A stretch of 64,000 nt of DNA from Hypomyces perniciosus. Its lineage: Eukaryota > Ascomycota > Sordariomycetes > Hypocreales > Hypocreaceae. Below the pieces are notes generated by a model. It saw only the letters and a program-made list of their open reading frames with translations, made no database searches and was not told the origin of the DNA. The position numbers and the translations under genes were made by a program. The stretch lies in the NCBI GenBank assembly GCA_008477525.1, contig SPDT01000004.1:4278001-4342000 (forward strand). The letters are read 5' to 3'. Each line of letters opens with the position of its first letter. Within the stretch, counting starts at the first letter, position 1. Below are positions 37,202 to 47,620 of this stretch, piece by piece.

Positions 37202-37485
37202 GTTATGATCTGCGCGGTAGTTGGGATGAACAAAACGAGATCGGCAGCCAGATACTAGCCCACACCAACCTCACCGAGGTCGATCGCGCTCTGGAGCTGT
37301 TCTGGCGCAACGAAATCGATCCAGCAATAATCAACCTCGAAGTCGCCTTCCATGGTCGTTCGTACAAGCTTTCTGACGCTTCGTGCACAAAGCCAGGGTG
37401 CAAATTCAGTGGCCCGGGTGACAAGGGCAAGTCCAGTAACACGGGACAGTTTCGTTGCAATTCTGGCAGTATAGAGATGGCTTGA
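37198..37485 (+). pseudogene. GH18 chitinase fragment
   Basis: About 95 codons matching the central part of fungal class V (GH18) chitinases: MSYDLRGSWDEQNEIGSQIL, LTEVDRALELFWRNEIDP and YKLSDASCTKPGCKFSGPG. The catalytic DxxDxDxE segment upstream and the C-terminus are missing. Chitinases of this subtype, with LysM domains, resemble the alpha subunit of yeast zymocin-like toxins, but no LysM is left here. Confidence 0.75.
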
Positions 37486-37494
37486 GCATTACCA

Positions 37495-37973
37495 TCAATC
37501 CTTGAGCCATACAGGTCGCACGTCGATCAAGGTCAGTAGGGCTGCAAAGTCATAGAGGGAATTGTGGATGGGTGTCCCCGTTAGACACCAACGATACTAA
37601 GCCTGGATCCCACAGGCTACTTTGAACGTTTGGGGCGTTCTGGCTCTGATACGATGCGCTGTTATTATACTATTAGCTACATCTTCACTGATGCCTTGCC
37701 CTGGAATCCTGTTTTGTACATGCCTTCGACAAACAAAGGTCCTTTCGCAGCCCGATCTCGCCTCATCGTTTCGCATATGATGAGAACTACATCGAAATTT
37801 TGAGGTTTGCCTGGCAGCTTTTGTGAGTCAGAGTCGAGATATATTGCTATTATTGTCTTTCCCGGATCAATGTGGCCAAATATTATGTTAAAAAAAGGAG
37901 TCTCAGGAGGAAATTTGACAAACCGCTCGCATTTATGTTGCCAGCTGTGTATGGCAATTAATAGTGAGCACAT
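37495..37973 (-). pseudogene. SNF2-family ATPase/helicase fragment
   Basis: The minus strand near 37,495-37,660 reads QTFKVACGIQA, stop, then YRWCLTGTPIHNSLYDFAAL, the classic motif III region of SNF2 ATPases. Upstream in another frame are a decayed Walker A (GHIDPGKTIIAIYL) and FDVVLIICETMRRD. The DEAH box is lost between them. Several frameshifts and a TAG show it is dead. SNF2 genes are frequent in fungal subtelomeric or repeat regions. Confidence 0.65.
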
Positions 37974-39232
37974 TTAGAAGGATTTTTAATAAATGGAAAG
38001 ACTTGGTGTGGCAATGGCTAGTGTTCGAGATTGAACTCCTCTCCTCTCCCTTCTCCCGCCATCCTTTCAGTCTCCATGAGATCCAAAGACCAACATATTA
38101 AAGTCAAAATGCTCAGAGTTTTCCCCAACTTCATCTCCTAAACTAAAGTCAGCCAGAGTCATAGTCAGGTGAGATTACTCACTCCCATTTGTTAAGATGC
38201 CACCAGGTACGAGTTTTGGGTTCAGTTCCCGAAGTCCTGCGATTTTGTGCCGATACCTTTGCAAGTGGTGTTGGAAGTTGAACAGTGAAACAAAAATACC
38301 AAAAATACCCTTTGCTAGACTCATCAAGGAGGTCTGATCCGGTTTTCTTGTTGCATGTTGTTGTGGAGACTTCCTCTAGCATTGGTATCTGGGATCCTGG
38401 ACGAAGAAGATGACGAGGATTGCAATACTGCATTGCGAGCTTCGAGGGTTACTGGAACTTGTTTTACGCTTCCACGAATGAACTTCATGGGAAATGTGCC
38501 CTACAACACCGAAGCAAGCAAGCATCAGGTTCAGGTTAATGTGGCGATATTACCGTCCCAAAATGCCAATAGAAGAAGAGAGACACAGCAACCAGTCACT
38601 CTTCATTACTCCAAACTACCTATGTACAAAAACGTACACCTTATCCCATGTCTGTCACTATAAACCACAGAATAACACTCCCATAGTCGCTTTCTCCTCT
38701 CCGAGCAAAAAAACAAAGTTATATGCAGTTCCCCTCTTTTTCTATCAATAAAAAGACAACAACCACGATAAAGACGACGACGACAGAACCCCTTCCCTCT
38801 CTCATGTCCGCCCGTCCGTCTATCCATTCATATATAAGCCTGTATCCCTAATGCGTATAACATATCTTGCGGAATTCCCATCCCTTATCCTAGAGTCAAC
38901 GTCTGTTCCAAGGCCCGAGCAAAAGTAAAACCACAAAGACTCAAGAGCCGCCTCCATTTCCGCAGCATACAAAAGCAAAGAAAAAAACGCCTCTGCCCCC
39001 CCTGTTTTTGCCGTCCCGTGGCTCTTTTTACAACAGACAGAAATCCCGATGGTTTGTTTGCCTCTTTGAATTCCCACAATATCAAGGTAGTCGTCGTGTA
39101 TGTGTCTGGATCTGCGCTCCTGCTCGGTTCTTCGCTTGAGGTGTATTCATGCCGTTCATTAAAGATGTTCCTTATATAGGGGAGGGAACATGGGTCTCCT
39201 TTGTCTGGAATTCATTCGAGAATCGAGTGTCT
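37974..39232. other. Intergenic; downstream region of the mannosyltransferase
   Basis: No gene supported. The right part probably includes the 3' UTR of the minus-strand gene. This is the transition from relic-rich to core sequence. Confidence 0.4.
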
Positions 39233-41008
39233 TTAGGGTGAGGCCCAGCCGCCGGCAACATCCACCCATTCAGGGAGGCATGAACCTTCCTTGCCTTCAA
39301 CATCGACAATATCCGTATCGCATCGGCAGCGGCATCCCACACCATTCTCCTTGGGATCATCCCAGCTCTCCCAGTACTGGTCCTCTTCAACACGCTTGCG
39401 CTCGTCCGGCGTGGTCATCTCGAGATACGGAGGGCGGGGCAGTTGTCGGGCAGGGGCATTCGCGGGACAATGTTGAATCGTGGTATGCCTGTAGCCAAAG
39501 TCTCGGAAGTAGTGAATATCCTTGACAGACAAGAGCGCGCCAGCGGCGAGAGAGTGGATGGGCGCATCTCCCCACTAAGGATTGATACGTTAGTATACCC
39601 CCTTCATTTTCGTTGAACCTAATTAGGACTTACTCGTTCCATCCAGAAACCACCGCTGCGATCCATCATCTGGAAGAAGTCGCTATACTCTTTGCTGCGG
39701 AACCAGCTGAGTCGCGCAATCTCAAAGTTGGACCAAAAATGGCACATGTTGTACTTCTCGCCCTCCATGGCCTCGGGGTCGATCGGTGACAGATTGTTGC
39801 GGTTAGGATCGCTCTGCAGGATTTCCTCCGGCAGTGGGGGATTGGGGTCCTGGTGCTGTTCTTTGGCGGGTTCCTGCGGCTCGACAAACATCTCCCAGAG
39901 GCCTTGCGACGTCAGATTCTTCGTGCGCTTGTATGCTGAGGCGTAGCGGAAAAGATTGGGGACCGTCTCGCGAAGCTCTTTGACAGCAATCGTGAAACCG
40001 TAAGTCTTGTTGTGCTCGATCATCTTGAGGAAAGGGTCACTATGAAAGAGTTAGCAAGGGCAAGAAGGCCGGACTTCATGCAAAAACGTACTATGTGATA
40101 TCGCAGAAGTAGCTGATCTCGGGCTCGACTCGCCAGTACCACTCGTACTTGAGCAACAGGGGGTGGTTGAAAAAGAAGCTGAACCACCCAAGTCAGTCAG
40201 TCAGTCCCGACATCTCCTTCGACAAAAGAGCATCACTCACCCGGAGTAGAAACGGCACATGAAGTGGTAACTTTCCAGGCCACCGTACATGACCGCGGCA
40301 TCGCCCTGCTTGGCAATGCCCTCCTTGGCGACCTTGGTGTCAATCCAGTCGGGGAAGCCCCAGGTGCCAGGCTCAACCTTGCCAAACTCGACCGGTGCCG
40401 ATGTATAATTTCGAACCGTCTCTTTGAAAGTTTCATCGAAATCGCCGTCGTTGAGGAAGACATATGGGTAGTGGTACCATCGGTTGAAGTGGCGCTCGAC
40501 AGACTTGATAGATTGGATAACTCCATCAATCTCCTTGTTCCGGGCGAGGACGACAAAGGCGGCATTGGCCCTGGGAGTACTTGTGTCGGGTTCGAGACAG
40601 CCGGTGACGAATACTTTGTCGTGCTTTTCGCTAATTTTCCTATCCACAGTTGTCAGCGCCTAATCTGAGTAACGGACTGACCAAAAGGGCGGGTTGCTCA
40701 ACGTACCGAATGGCCGGCGGCGAACCAGCGGGCATCAGTATCCTTCCCGGAGAACTCGGGTGTCTGACGAACAAGAGGAAGATCAAGACGACGACCAGCA
40801 CTGGGAAGACGATGACGACTCCCAAGGGCACAGAAACGGTGGAATTGCCACGTAACCGCAACGGTCTTCGAAACAAGGCGAGACTTGCGGCGAGTCCTCC
40901 CTTTTGTTTTGATGGCCCTGCTCTCTTCTCGTCCGAGGTTGGAAGATCCTGCGAGCGTGCCGACGGCACCATTCTCGAGGCTCGGCGGAAGAGATCCATG
41001 GCGAACAA
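39233..41008 (-). CDS. Alpha-1,2-mannosyltransferase, KRE2/MNT1 (KTR, GT15) family
   Basis: Golgi type II membrane enzyme adding mannose to N- and O-glycans. Five exons on the minus strand: 41,008-40,707; 40,639-40,241; 40,178-40,092; 40,039-39,634; 39,574-39,233; introns 52-67 nt, all with good donors and branch sites; 511 aa. One transmembrane segment at about residues 59-81 ([20 protein letters not shown]). GT15 hallmarks: [47 protein letters not shown], and the catalytic-region [13 protein letters not shown], followed by [10 protein letters not shown] across the last intron. An in-frame ATG three codons in (40,999) is an alternative start. Complete and intact. Confidence 0.92.
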
Positions 41009-41150
41009 TGGAACCTGCCAGCGCGGCAGGAAAGGCGGTGATGGTCAAGAAACCAAAACCGTAGAGGCGGTTGTGAACAGATAAGGTTCTCTTGATCGGC
41101 GCGGTCCCTCGTATCGTTTGTGGGGATGCGCGGAAGGCTAGATGTTGGAC

Positions 41151-41185
<35 letters not shown>

Positions 41186-42090
41186 AGAATCAGGGGCAAG
41201 GGAGGAAATATTAAAATAGATGCCTGTACGGAGAGTACTAAGCACAATGCATAATAGTATGGCAAATCGAAAAAAGATGCCCTTTTTCCCTGAATGAATC
41301 AACGACAACTGGCGTCTCCTTCTCCTCCCTCGTATGCTAAACTTGGGACACTGACAAATCGGTCTAGACTGGATAGAGCGACAGGGGCAGATTATTATTA
41401 TCCTGTACCCCCAGCAAAACCAACTCGAGTCGGTCCAACGCGCCTTTCTCTTGCTAGTCGGCACGGAGTGGCGTCAGTCAGGATCTGGCGGAAACGACGA
41501 TAAGGAGGCGGAGGCAGAGGCTCAGGCAGAGGCTCGTGATGGCACAGCGTCAATCGGATACGGATCGTTCAGCGGAAGGCAGTCCGCTCCTCGTCTACTC
41601 CGTAAAAGGCCGTCCCTAAAGGAGGGAGGTCTCTTTTTTTGCTGGCCTCTTCTTGGAGCTGTTGATGATTGGGGAATTGTTCGTTGTTCATTTGCCTACA
41701 GGCTACTAGGTACCTAGTTTGATGATATTAGTGGTTTAAATTAGGCGGGAGGCTTTTTGCAGGGTCGAGACCGCTGAAGCCACAGCACGTCCAGCTGGGG
41801 ATGTGAGGTACTTGTGACTCTATGCAAGTCTATATTTGAGGGAAGGTATCTTCTGTCAATTAGCCCCTTTGCCACCACGCACTGAATGCCGACAGCCAAT
41901 CAGAGGTGGCACAGGGATGTTCCGAGACACAAGCAAGGGGTTCAATAAACCAGTACAAGTACGAAGTACTTCGTACAATCATAGAGTACTCCGCAGAGTC
42001 CAAGTACGTTGTTGCATTTATTACACAATAGGGCAAAAAGATGCAATCTGCAATGCAATTCAATTGGCATGCAGAAATCAAGCAAAAAGA
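41009..42090. other. Intergenic with TAG microsatellite and a palindrome
   Basis: Promoter region of the mannosyltransferase. (TAG)n microsatellite at about 41,154-41,180; perfect 18-bp palindrome GTACGAAGTACTTCGTAC at 41,959-41,976. No gene seen. Confidence 0.5.
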
Positions 42091-42180
42091 TGATTTCGCC
42101 CGGGCTCGAACCGGGGACCTTTTCGGTGGCGTCAACAGATGTTGTTAACGAAATGTCATGACCAACTAGACCACGAAACC
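42091..42180 (-). tRNA. tRNA-Val(AAC) with 16-nt intron
   Basis: Minus-strand cloverleaf: acceptor GGTTTCG/CGAAATC with discriminator A, anticodon arm TTTCG-TTAACA-[intron]-C-CGAAA, T arm CCCGG-TTCGAGC-CCGGG. Anticodon AAC; the intron of 16 nt follows base 37 as usual. Confidence 0.93.
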
Positions 42181-42428
42181 ATTTTAATACCTGATTGGCT
42201 GTTGAAGAGCCGAGCTGTTTGGAACCTCATGTACTCTGTACTTCGTACTCGGCACTGTTCCAGGCATCAGGTTGGCGGTAACTTGCCGCACATGTCCTCA
42301 CCTTGGACGTCCTATCAGTTCTTTGATAACTACGAGTACAATTTCCTCTTCACGAATGGAGGCTTTCTTATAGCAGCAGCAGCATCTCTCCTCTTCCCGA
42401 GCCCCTCGAGCAACCAGACCAGCGCGCC

Positions 42429-42935
42429 ATGTCCCAGAAAATCACATCAAAGAACCTCTCCTACGACACCTCTCTCCCGCCTTTCCTCGCCGCTCTCCGC
42501 GCGCAAGCATCTGGTGCCACGGGACCTGATCCTCTCCTGGCAGCGCATCGCCGCCCCGGGAAGAAACGATCCGGGAGTGAAGAAGCAGAGGATATTCCGC
42601 TGGTAGTGGATGAGAATGGAAACACCATTGATCTAGAAGTCGACAAGGACGGTACCGTGAAGGAATCCGCTGCCAAAAAGGTCGAAGATGCTGCCAAGGA
42701 TGAGAAGACCGGCGACAACAGCAAATTAGACAAGAGTGAAGCGGAAACAAAGTCTGCAATCGGCGGACGGAAGCGCAAGGTTGGCAAGGTGATTGGGGAC
42801 GCTGCGAATGAAACACCAGACAAGGACGACAAACCCGATTCAGCGAGGAAAGACGACAAGGAAGCCGAGCCATCAGTAAGCAAAAAGGTTAAGAAGAAAG
42901 CCAAGAAGATCAAACTTAGCTTTGACGAGGAGTAG
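42429..42935 (+). CDS. DUF4604 domain-containing protein
   Basis: Single-exon, 168 aa. The N-terminus KNLSYDTSLPPFLAALRAQ followed by GPDPLLAAHRRPGKKRS and PLVVDENGNTIDLEVDKDG is characteristic of the fungal DUF4604 family. The remainder is charged and Lys-rich, ending in a KKVKKKAKKIKLSFDEE-like basic tail suggestive of a nuclear protein. Function unknown. Confidence 0.82.
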   Translation: MSQKITSKNLSYDTSLPPFLAALRAQASGATGPDPLLAAHRRPGKKRSGSEEAEDIPLVVDENGNTIDLEVDKDGTVKESAAKKVEDAAKDEKTGDNSKLDKSEAETKSAIGGRKRKVGKVIGDAANETPDKDDKPDSARKDDKEAEPSVSKKVKKKAKKIKLSFDEE

Positions 42936-43502
42936 ACGTCAGGTATGCCATTGGTAACAAATTACAGCTGTGGGCTGATCCGCCCTATGATGTTGGCTTC
43001 CTCTGGCTTGTCATTATGTTACAACCAGAACTCTCCATTAGGTTTTCATATGCCGCCAGGGAAGCTTTCGATCAACGCAAGAGACTCAGGCACCATTTCT
43101 GTGCCGCGACGGCCATAAATCGGGTCTCGTGCCGTAACCTCCGAGCCCAGCATTATTAGGGCATCATGCAATGGGACAATGTTTGGTGGTCAAAACACGT
43201 TTCCTCGAAGATCATCATTCGTTGTGAGAATGTAGCCCTGGAACACTGTACATACAGAAGAGCTCTTGCGCTTCTCACGGAGGCGAAAGAATCAAGACAC
43301 AACGCTAGACACGTAGGCACCAGACGCTCTCAAAGCTTTCAAAACAACATAGGGAACGAAGTCTCCGTAATCTACACAGCCGCACTCCCCTCCTGTCGGC
43401 CTGTTTTTTTTTCGCTCCTTTCCGTCTATGATATCTCAAGCCTGTCCTGCCTAATACAACAACAACAAGTACCTCAATCCTACCATTTCTGCCATGGCAC
43501 AT
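42936..43502. other. Convergent 3' intergenic region
   Basis: Lies between the stops of the DUF4604 gene and cox4, so 3' UTRs of both. Nothing else seen. Confidence 0.45.
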
Positions 43503-44403
43503 TTATCGGTATCGGTACTCGGGCTTGATGTAGTCGGCGAAGGTCTTGGGCTCCTCAAACTCGGGGTGGTGGTGGTCGTGGTGGTGATCGTCCTGAGGGC
43601 CGACGTACTCCATCTTGTAGACGCTGCCGCACTCGGGGCATCGCTCAATGGGGCGCTCCTTGGACAGCTGAATATTGATTGATGTTAGTTTTTCTTTCCG
43701 TCTTTTTTTGGCTATCCTCGAATGAGTATCAGATCCGGGTTACTCACGCCGAGCCAGTGGACAATGTGCGAGTCGGCGGGGTAGCCAGTGCAACCAGCCA
43801 ACTGCTCATCGCCAGCCGAGCGAACCAGGATGGGGCTCTCCATCGTTCCCTTGCGGCTCGCATCGAGGGGTCGCATGTCGAAGATGTCGACGCCCTCCAT
43901 CTTTCCGAGAATCTCCAGACGCTCCAGACCAGTGGCTTGCTCGAGATCGGTAGGGACGGAGCCGGGCTTGGCACCAGGGCCGAAGAGATCGTCCTCAACC
44001 TTCACCTCTGTATGATAACAATAGGTCCATGTCAGCTACCGTTGCATTCCATCGTGGCGACTCGGCCGAGGTTAGGAGACATGGTGATGTGATGTGCTAT
44101 GATGTGATGGCGATGTGATTTCCGAACCGGCGCAAAACGTACCCGACAGAGTCTTGTAAGAGGCAACCTTCTTCTCAGCGGCCGGGGCAGCGGGCTTCTC
44201 GGGGGTAGCGGCAGAGCCTGTACGTTGTAGTTCATCTCGTCAGCCAAACCGGAACCAGAGCCACAACCAGAACCAATAATTGCCCCCATCTCGGGAGCTG
44301 CAAAATGCGTACGTCGGACGAATGAGGTGCTGAAGCTGCGGGCGACGACCGGAGCGACGGCGGCGCGGCGGGCCGCAGCGATAGCGGAGCGTTGCAGGAA
44401 CAT
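43503..44403 (-). CDS. cox4: Cytochrome c oxidase subunit IV (COX4; mammalian COX5B type)
   Basis: Nuclear-encoded zinc-binding subunit of respiratory complex IV in the mitochondrial inner membrane. Four exons on the minus strand: 44,403-44,313; 44,217-44,143; 44,007-43,748; 43,667-43,503; 196 aa. An Arg-rich presequence (RSAIAAARRAAVAPVVARSF) is consistent with mitochondrial import. The body reads SYKTLSEVKVEDDLFGPGA, GKMEGVDIFDMRPLDASRKG and CTGYPADSHIVHWLG, and the zinc ligands complete with ERCPECGSVYKMEYVG after the last intron. Introns are 95, 135 and 80 nt. A palindromic CCAAT pair lies 137 bp upstream. Confidence 0.93.
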
Positions 44404-44539
44404 GATTGTCGTTGCTTTGCGTTGCGGTTCGGCCTCTTGAGAGCAAAGTTGGCGATATTGAGTCGTCGAGGGATTTGCGTGGATGGTCTGATTTGAGGCC
44501 CGGTTCGGGTTGGATGGCCAGATCCAGTTTCGGGTGGGA

Positions 44540-44549
44540 ATTGGCCAAT
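44540..44549. promoter_or_regulatory. Inverted CCAAT pair upstream of cox4
   Basis: ATTGGCCAAT gives a CCAAT pentamer on each strand about 137-146 bp before the cox4 ATG. CCAAT is the site of the HAP/CBC complex, which controls respiratory genes in fungi. Binding is inferred. Confidence 0.4.
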
Positions 44550-44987
44550 CAGAGAGCGGTCATTATCCGCACGTGACTAAGCTTCGAGATGCCGACTGAA
44601 CTCATGCCTCCATCTTTGTTTCTAGCCAAGACGGAGATCCCTAGAATATGACAAAGCCAAGGGTGAGTCAATTCAATTCAATGAATCATCCACATATGGT
44701 CGATATCACCGAAATGGCTGCGGTGCTTTCTTAGTTCCGCTTCATTCCATTACGGTATACCACGCCTCCACAGGCATTCAAACCAGCCAACTAGCTCAGC
44801 ATCACGACACATGGCGGACAAGTTGGCGTACATTTTATACAGTTTTCCATTTGTCTAGTCCTACATACAAACAAACCACGCGAGCCTCCAACTCCAGCAA
44901 ATTGTTGAAAAAAATAGGGGGGAAGGGGGGGATGATAAAAAGGCAGAACAAAACAGATCTCTCACACAAATCTCAGCAATTCCTGGA
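44550..44987. other. Intergenic
   Basis: No gene recognised between the cox4 promoter and the minisatellite. Confidence 0.4.
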
Positions 44988-45203
44988 CAGCCCTATCCTT
45001 GGGCTGATGACATCCGAAAATTTCAAGCAAGCACAGCCTTATCCGTGGGCTGACGACATTCGGGACTTCCAATCCCTTCACAGCCCTATCCATGGGCTGA
45101 TTCTTCTCAGCCTGATCCAGAGGCTGATGAGATTCGAAACTTCCAGCCCCTTCACAGCCTCATCCGTGGGCTGTGGGCTGATGACATTCGAAACTTCCAA
45201 AAC
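44988..45203 (+). repeat. Degenerate minisatellite, four units of about 45-75 bp
   Basis: Units start at 44,988, 45,032, 45,079 and 45,153 with consensus CACAGCCCTATCCGTGGGCT followed by GATGACATTCGAAACTTCCA. Lies just past the stop of the Arg-rich gene, so probably in its 3' UTR. Confidence 0.75.
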
Positions 45204-45278
45204 GAGCAGTGAAATATCGACATAAGAAACAAAAAGAGTGGAGAGGGAAGCAAATAGTTTCGCAGCCTCAGAGTCGCC

Positions 45279-46547
45279 TCAGAGTCGAGCTCGGTGGGTG
45301 CGCTGTTCATTCATTGCCGCTTGGCGTGCGGCTTCAGCAGCAGCGGCGGCGGCGCGGGCCGCCCTGTAGTGGTTGATTCCCATCCAAATCGGGGTTCGTT
45401 GGGGAGCCTCCGGCTCAGAAGGTGCAGGGCGTGAAGTTATGGCCTCCGCGGTACGAGTGTCAGTCATGCGCTGACTGGTTCCACGACGGAATGGGCGCGG
45501 TTGGTTCACTCGACGAGACTGGACGGGTCTTCTCGCCCCCAGCAAAGGGCGCAGAGTGGTGGGCTTATAGTATCGTCGTGGTCCAAGACGAGTGGGTTGA
45601 GCCTGTGCGATGCCCCTGTCAATCCTGTCCCGGCTGCGTCCGCTCCAGATTGAACGCTGTCCGTCAGACTGGTCATCCGACTGGTCATCCATCCGTTGAT
45701 CCAATTGAGCGGGTTGGTCGGGACTTGTCGTTTCTTGAATAGGGGACGGAAGGTTGGCGTTCTCTCGCAGACGGGTCATCCTGTGATGGTTTATCCCAAA
45801 CCAAACACGGGGCGTCTCTTCTTGAAGGCGGATCCGTCGACGTTGTCTTTCCGTGACAGCGGACAAAGATCGTGCCCTTTCATAAAGCCTTCTCCTGCGT
45901 TGCCGGATCGGAGACGGGCGCGTGGTCGGGGGAGGAATCATGGTGGGAGCAATAGGATTGGAAGGCAACTGAGGTCTCGTTTCACCCAGTCTATACACTT
46001 TCCGAAAGAAGGGATTCTGGGTGTCCTTGTTCCTGCTCCTCTTGACACCATACCGTCCACCCCGGTTGCGAAATTCTGCCGACATGATGGCCAACTGCCT
46101 GGCCATCCGATCCCCATAGAGCGTGTTGTCGGGATCGATGATCTGGTAGATGATTGTGCGGATAAAGCGTTTCGGGCTGTTGCCCTTGCCGGCCCGATCG
46201 CTGGCCTTCTTTATGATCACCCAACGGTAGAAGTTGTATGGATCCATTGCCAAATGGCCGAGTTCATACAGATTCTTGAAATCGGCAATACGATTCGCCA
46301 TTGAGTAAAGAAGTAGCGTTGTGCAGAGGCCCGTCTCTGGCAAGTGGACTTTGCGCAGCAATTGATTGGGGTGGAAACCTTGATTCTTACCAAAGACCTC
46401 GATGGTCTTGGCATCAGCAGCGCAGCTTAAAGAAATTTTCTTATACTGCTTCCGAAGAGCCGAGTTTTCACGATCCCAGCGGAGCTTCAGTCGGATCAAA
46501 GCCTTGCGAGTCAACCTCTCCCTTCGCGAGGAGAGCAGCTTATCCAT
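45279..46547 (-). CDS. Arg-rich low-complexity protein, unknown
   Basis: A 422-codon open frame from ATG 46,547. The N-terminal 170 residues look globular (QLLRKVHLPETGLCTTLLLY, MDPYNFYRWVIIKK, RFIRTIIYQIIDPDNTLYGD). The rest is Arg/Pro/Gln-rich with two similar motifs, RVWFGINHHR and PIWMGINHYR, the second near the C-terminus. No family recognised. It may be the last exon of a longer gene: a GTCAGT donor at 46,648 and TTACTAG acceptor near 46,570 would join it in frame to the small open frame upstream. Confidence 0.55.
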   Translation of the reverse strand: MDKLLSSRRERLTRKALIRLKLRWDRENSALRKQYKKISLSCAADAKTIEVFGKNQGFHPNQLLRKVHLPETGLCTTLLLYSMANRIADFKNLYELGHLAMDPYNFYRWVIIKKASDRAGKGNSPKRFIRTIIYQIIDPDNTLYGDRMARQLAIMSAEFRNRGGRYGVKRSRNKDTQNPFFRKVYRLGETRPQLPSNPIAPTMIPPPTTRPSPIRQRRRRLYERARSLSAVTERQRRRIRLQEETPRVWFGINHHRMTRLRENANLPSPIQETTSPDQPAQLDQRMDDQSDDQSDGQRSIWSGRSRDRIDRGIAQAQPTRLGPRRYYKPTTLRPLLGARRPVQSRRVNQPRPFRRGTSQRMTDTRTAEAITSRPAPSEPEAPQRTPIWMGINHYRAARAAAAAAEAARQAAMNEQRTHRARL

Positions 46548-46565
46548 AGAGTGCCAACTCGTCTT

Positions 46566-46778
46566 CTAGTAAGTTGAACCCTCTTGGATTCGGTCCACGG
46601 GAGTTCCGCGAAGCAGCTCCGGCTCAAGGAAAGTCCTGCCATCGGCACTGACCTTGTACACCTTGTCGAATGGCGTCGCCATCATCTCCTTCAGCTCTGC
46701 CTGCGAAATACCGTCGATGGACACGGGCCGCCGCGAAGCGGGAGCAGCAGGGTTCTGGTTGCCGTCCATGGCGGGCAT
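46566..46778 (-). CDS. Small open frame or upstream exon of the Arg-rich gene
   Basis: ATG-started, 70 codons: SRRPVSIDGISQAELKEMMA, TPFDKVYKVSADGRTFLEPE, then stop. It looks protein-like. Possible introns within and around it (for example 46,701-46,780 with GTATGC donor and TTTCGCAG acceptor) would connect it with the repeated exon-like units upstream and with the 422-codon frame downstream. Transcript data are needed to choose; I keep it as a separate entry. Confidence 0.4.
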   Translation of the reverse strand: MPAMDGNQNPAAPASRRPVSIDGISQAELKEMMATPFDKVYKVSADGRTFLEPELLRGTPVDRIQEGSTY

Positions 46779-46863
46779 ACGCAGAAGAGTCTGTTGGAAG
46801 GTTGATAGAACGTTGCCAGGGTTGAAGCCCAGGTGGGAATGTATTCAGTCGAAGGTGCCGGAT

Positions 46864-47620
46864 CTGAGTTCAACACGCTCATGTTAGTCTCTCTTTCAGC
46901 AACAAATGATGCCATCAACCCAACTGACAACTTAAGAATGGTCTCCTGTTCTTTTGACGATGGACGAGACAATTGGACAGTTATCTGAGGTGTCGGGCCT
47001 GATGTTGAACATGGTCACCACGCTGTTAGTCTGTATTTCGGTAACAAAGGACGTCATCAACTCGACTCACAACTTTGACGATGGCCTTCTTCTCTTCGAA
47101 GATGAAATGACAACTTGATGGTTGTCAAAGGTGCTGGGCCTGACATTCGACGCGTTCACGTTAGCCTCTCTTTCAACAATAACGAACATCGCCAACCCAA
47201 CTGACAACTTGACGATGGTCTCCTCTTCTTATGAAGATGGACGAGACAACTTGACAGTTATCGAAGGTGTCGGGCCTGATGGTCAACGCGTTCACCACGT
47301 CGTTAGCCTGCTTTTCAGTAAAAAACGAATGGCATCAACTCAACTCACAACAACGATGATCCTCTTCTCTCTTGACGATGAAAGAGATGACTCGACAGTT
47401 GTCGAAGGTCTCGGACCTGATGGTCAACGCGTTCACCACGTCGTTAGCCTGCTTTTCAGTAAAAAACGAATGGCATCAACTCAACTCACAACAACGATGA
47501 TCCTCTTCTCTCTTGACGATGAAAGAGATGACTCGACAGTTGTCGAAGGTCTCGGACCTGATGTTCGCCGCGCCGTTAGTCTGTTCTGCAGCATCAAGGA
47601 ACGACATCAACCAAACTTAC
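46864..47620 (-). repeat. Tandem units each carrying a complete intron signature
   Basis: Five to six units of about 137-141 bp. On the minus strand each has a GTGAGT, GTCAGT or GTAAGT donor, a CTAAC branch site and a CAG acceptor. Predicted introns: 47,620-47,558; 47,489-47,417; 47,348-47,276; 47,205-47,140; 47,070-46,999; 46,928-46,864 (63, 73, 73, 66, 72, 65 nt). Between them lie related exon-like blocks of 68, 68, 70, 69 and 70 nt, encoding in one frame similar peptides such as SETFDNCRVISFIVKREEDH and PDTFDNCQVVSSIFIRRGDH. Block lengths are not all multiples of three, so no single frame runs through. The two central units are almost identical over 141 bp. Confidence 0.8.

Noticed and set aside
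44032..44548. Minus-strand frames of 102-123 codons over the cox4 start
   Set aside because: They are read-throughs of cox4 introns 1 and 2; the spliced cox4 model explains the locus better.
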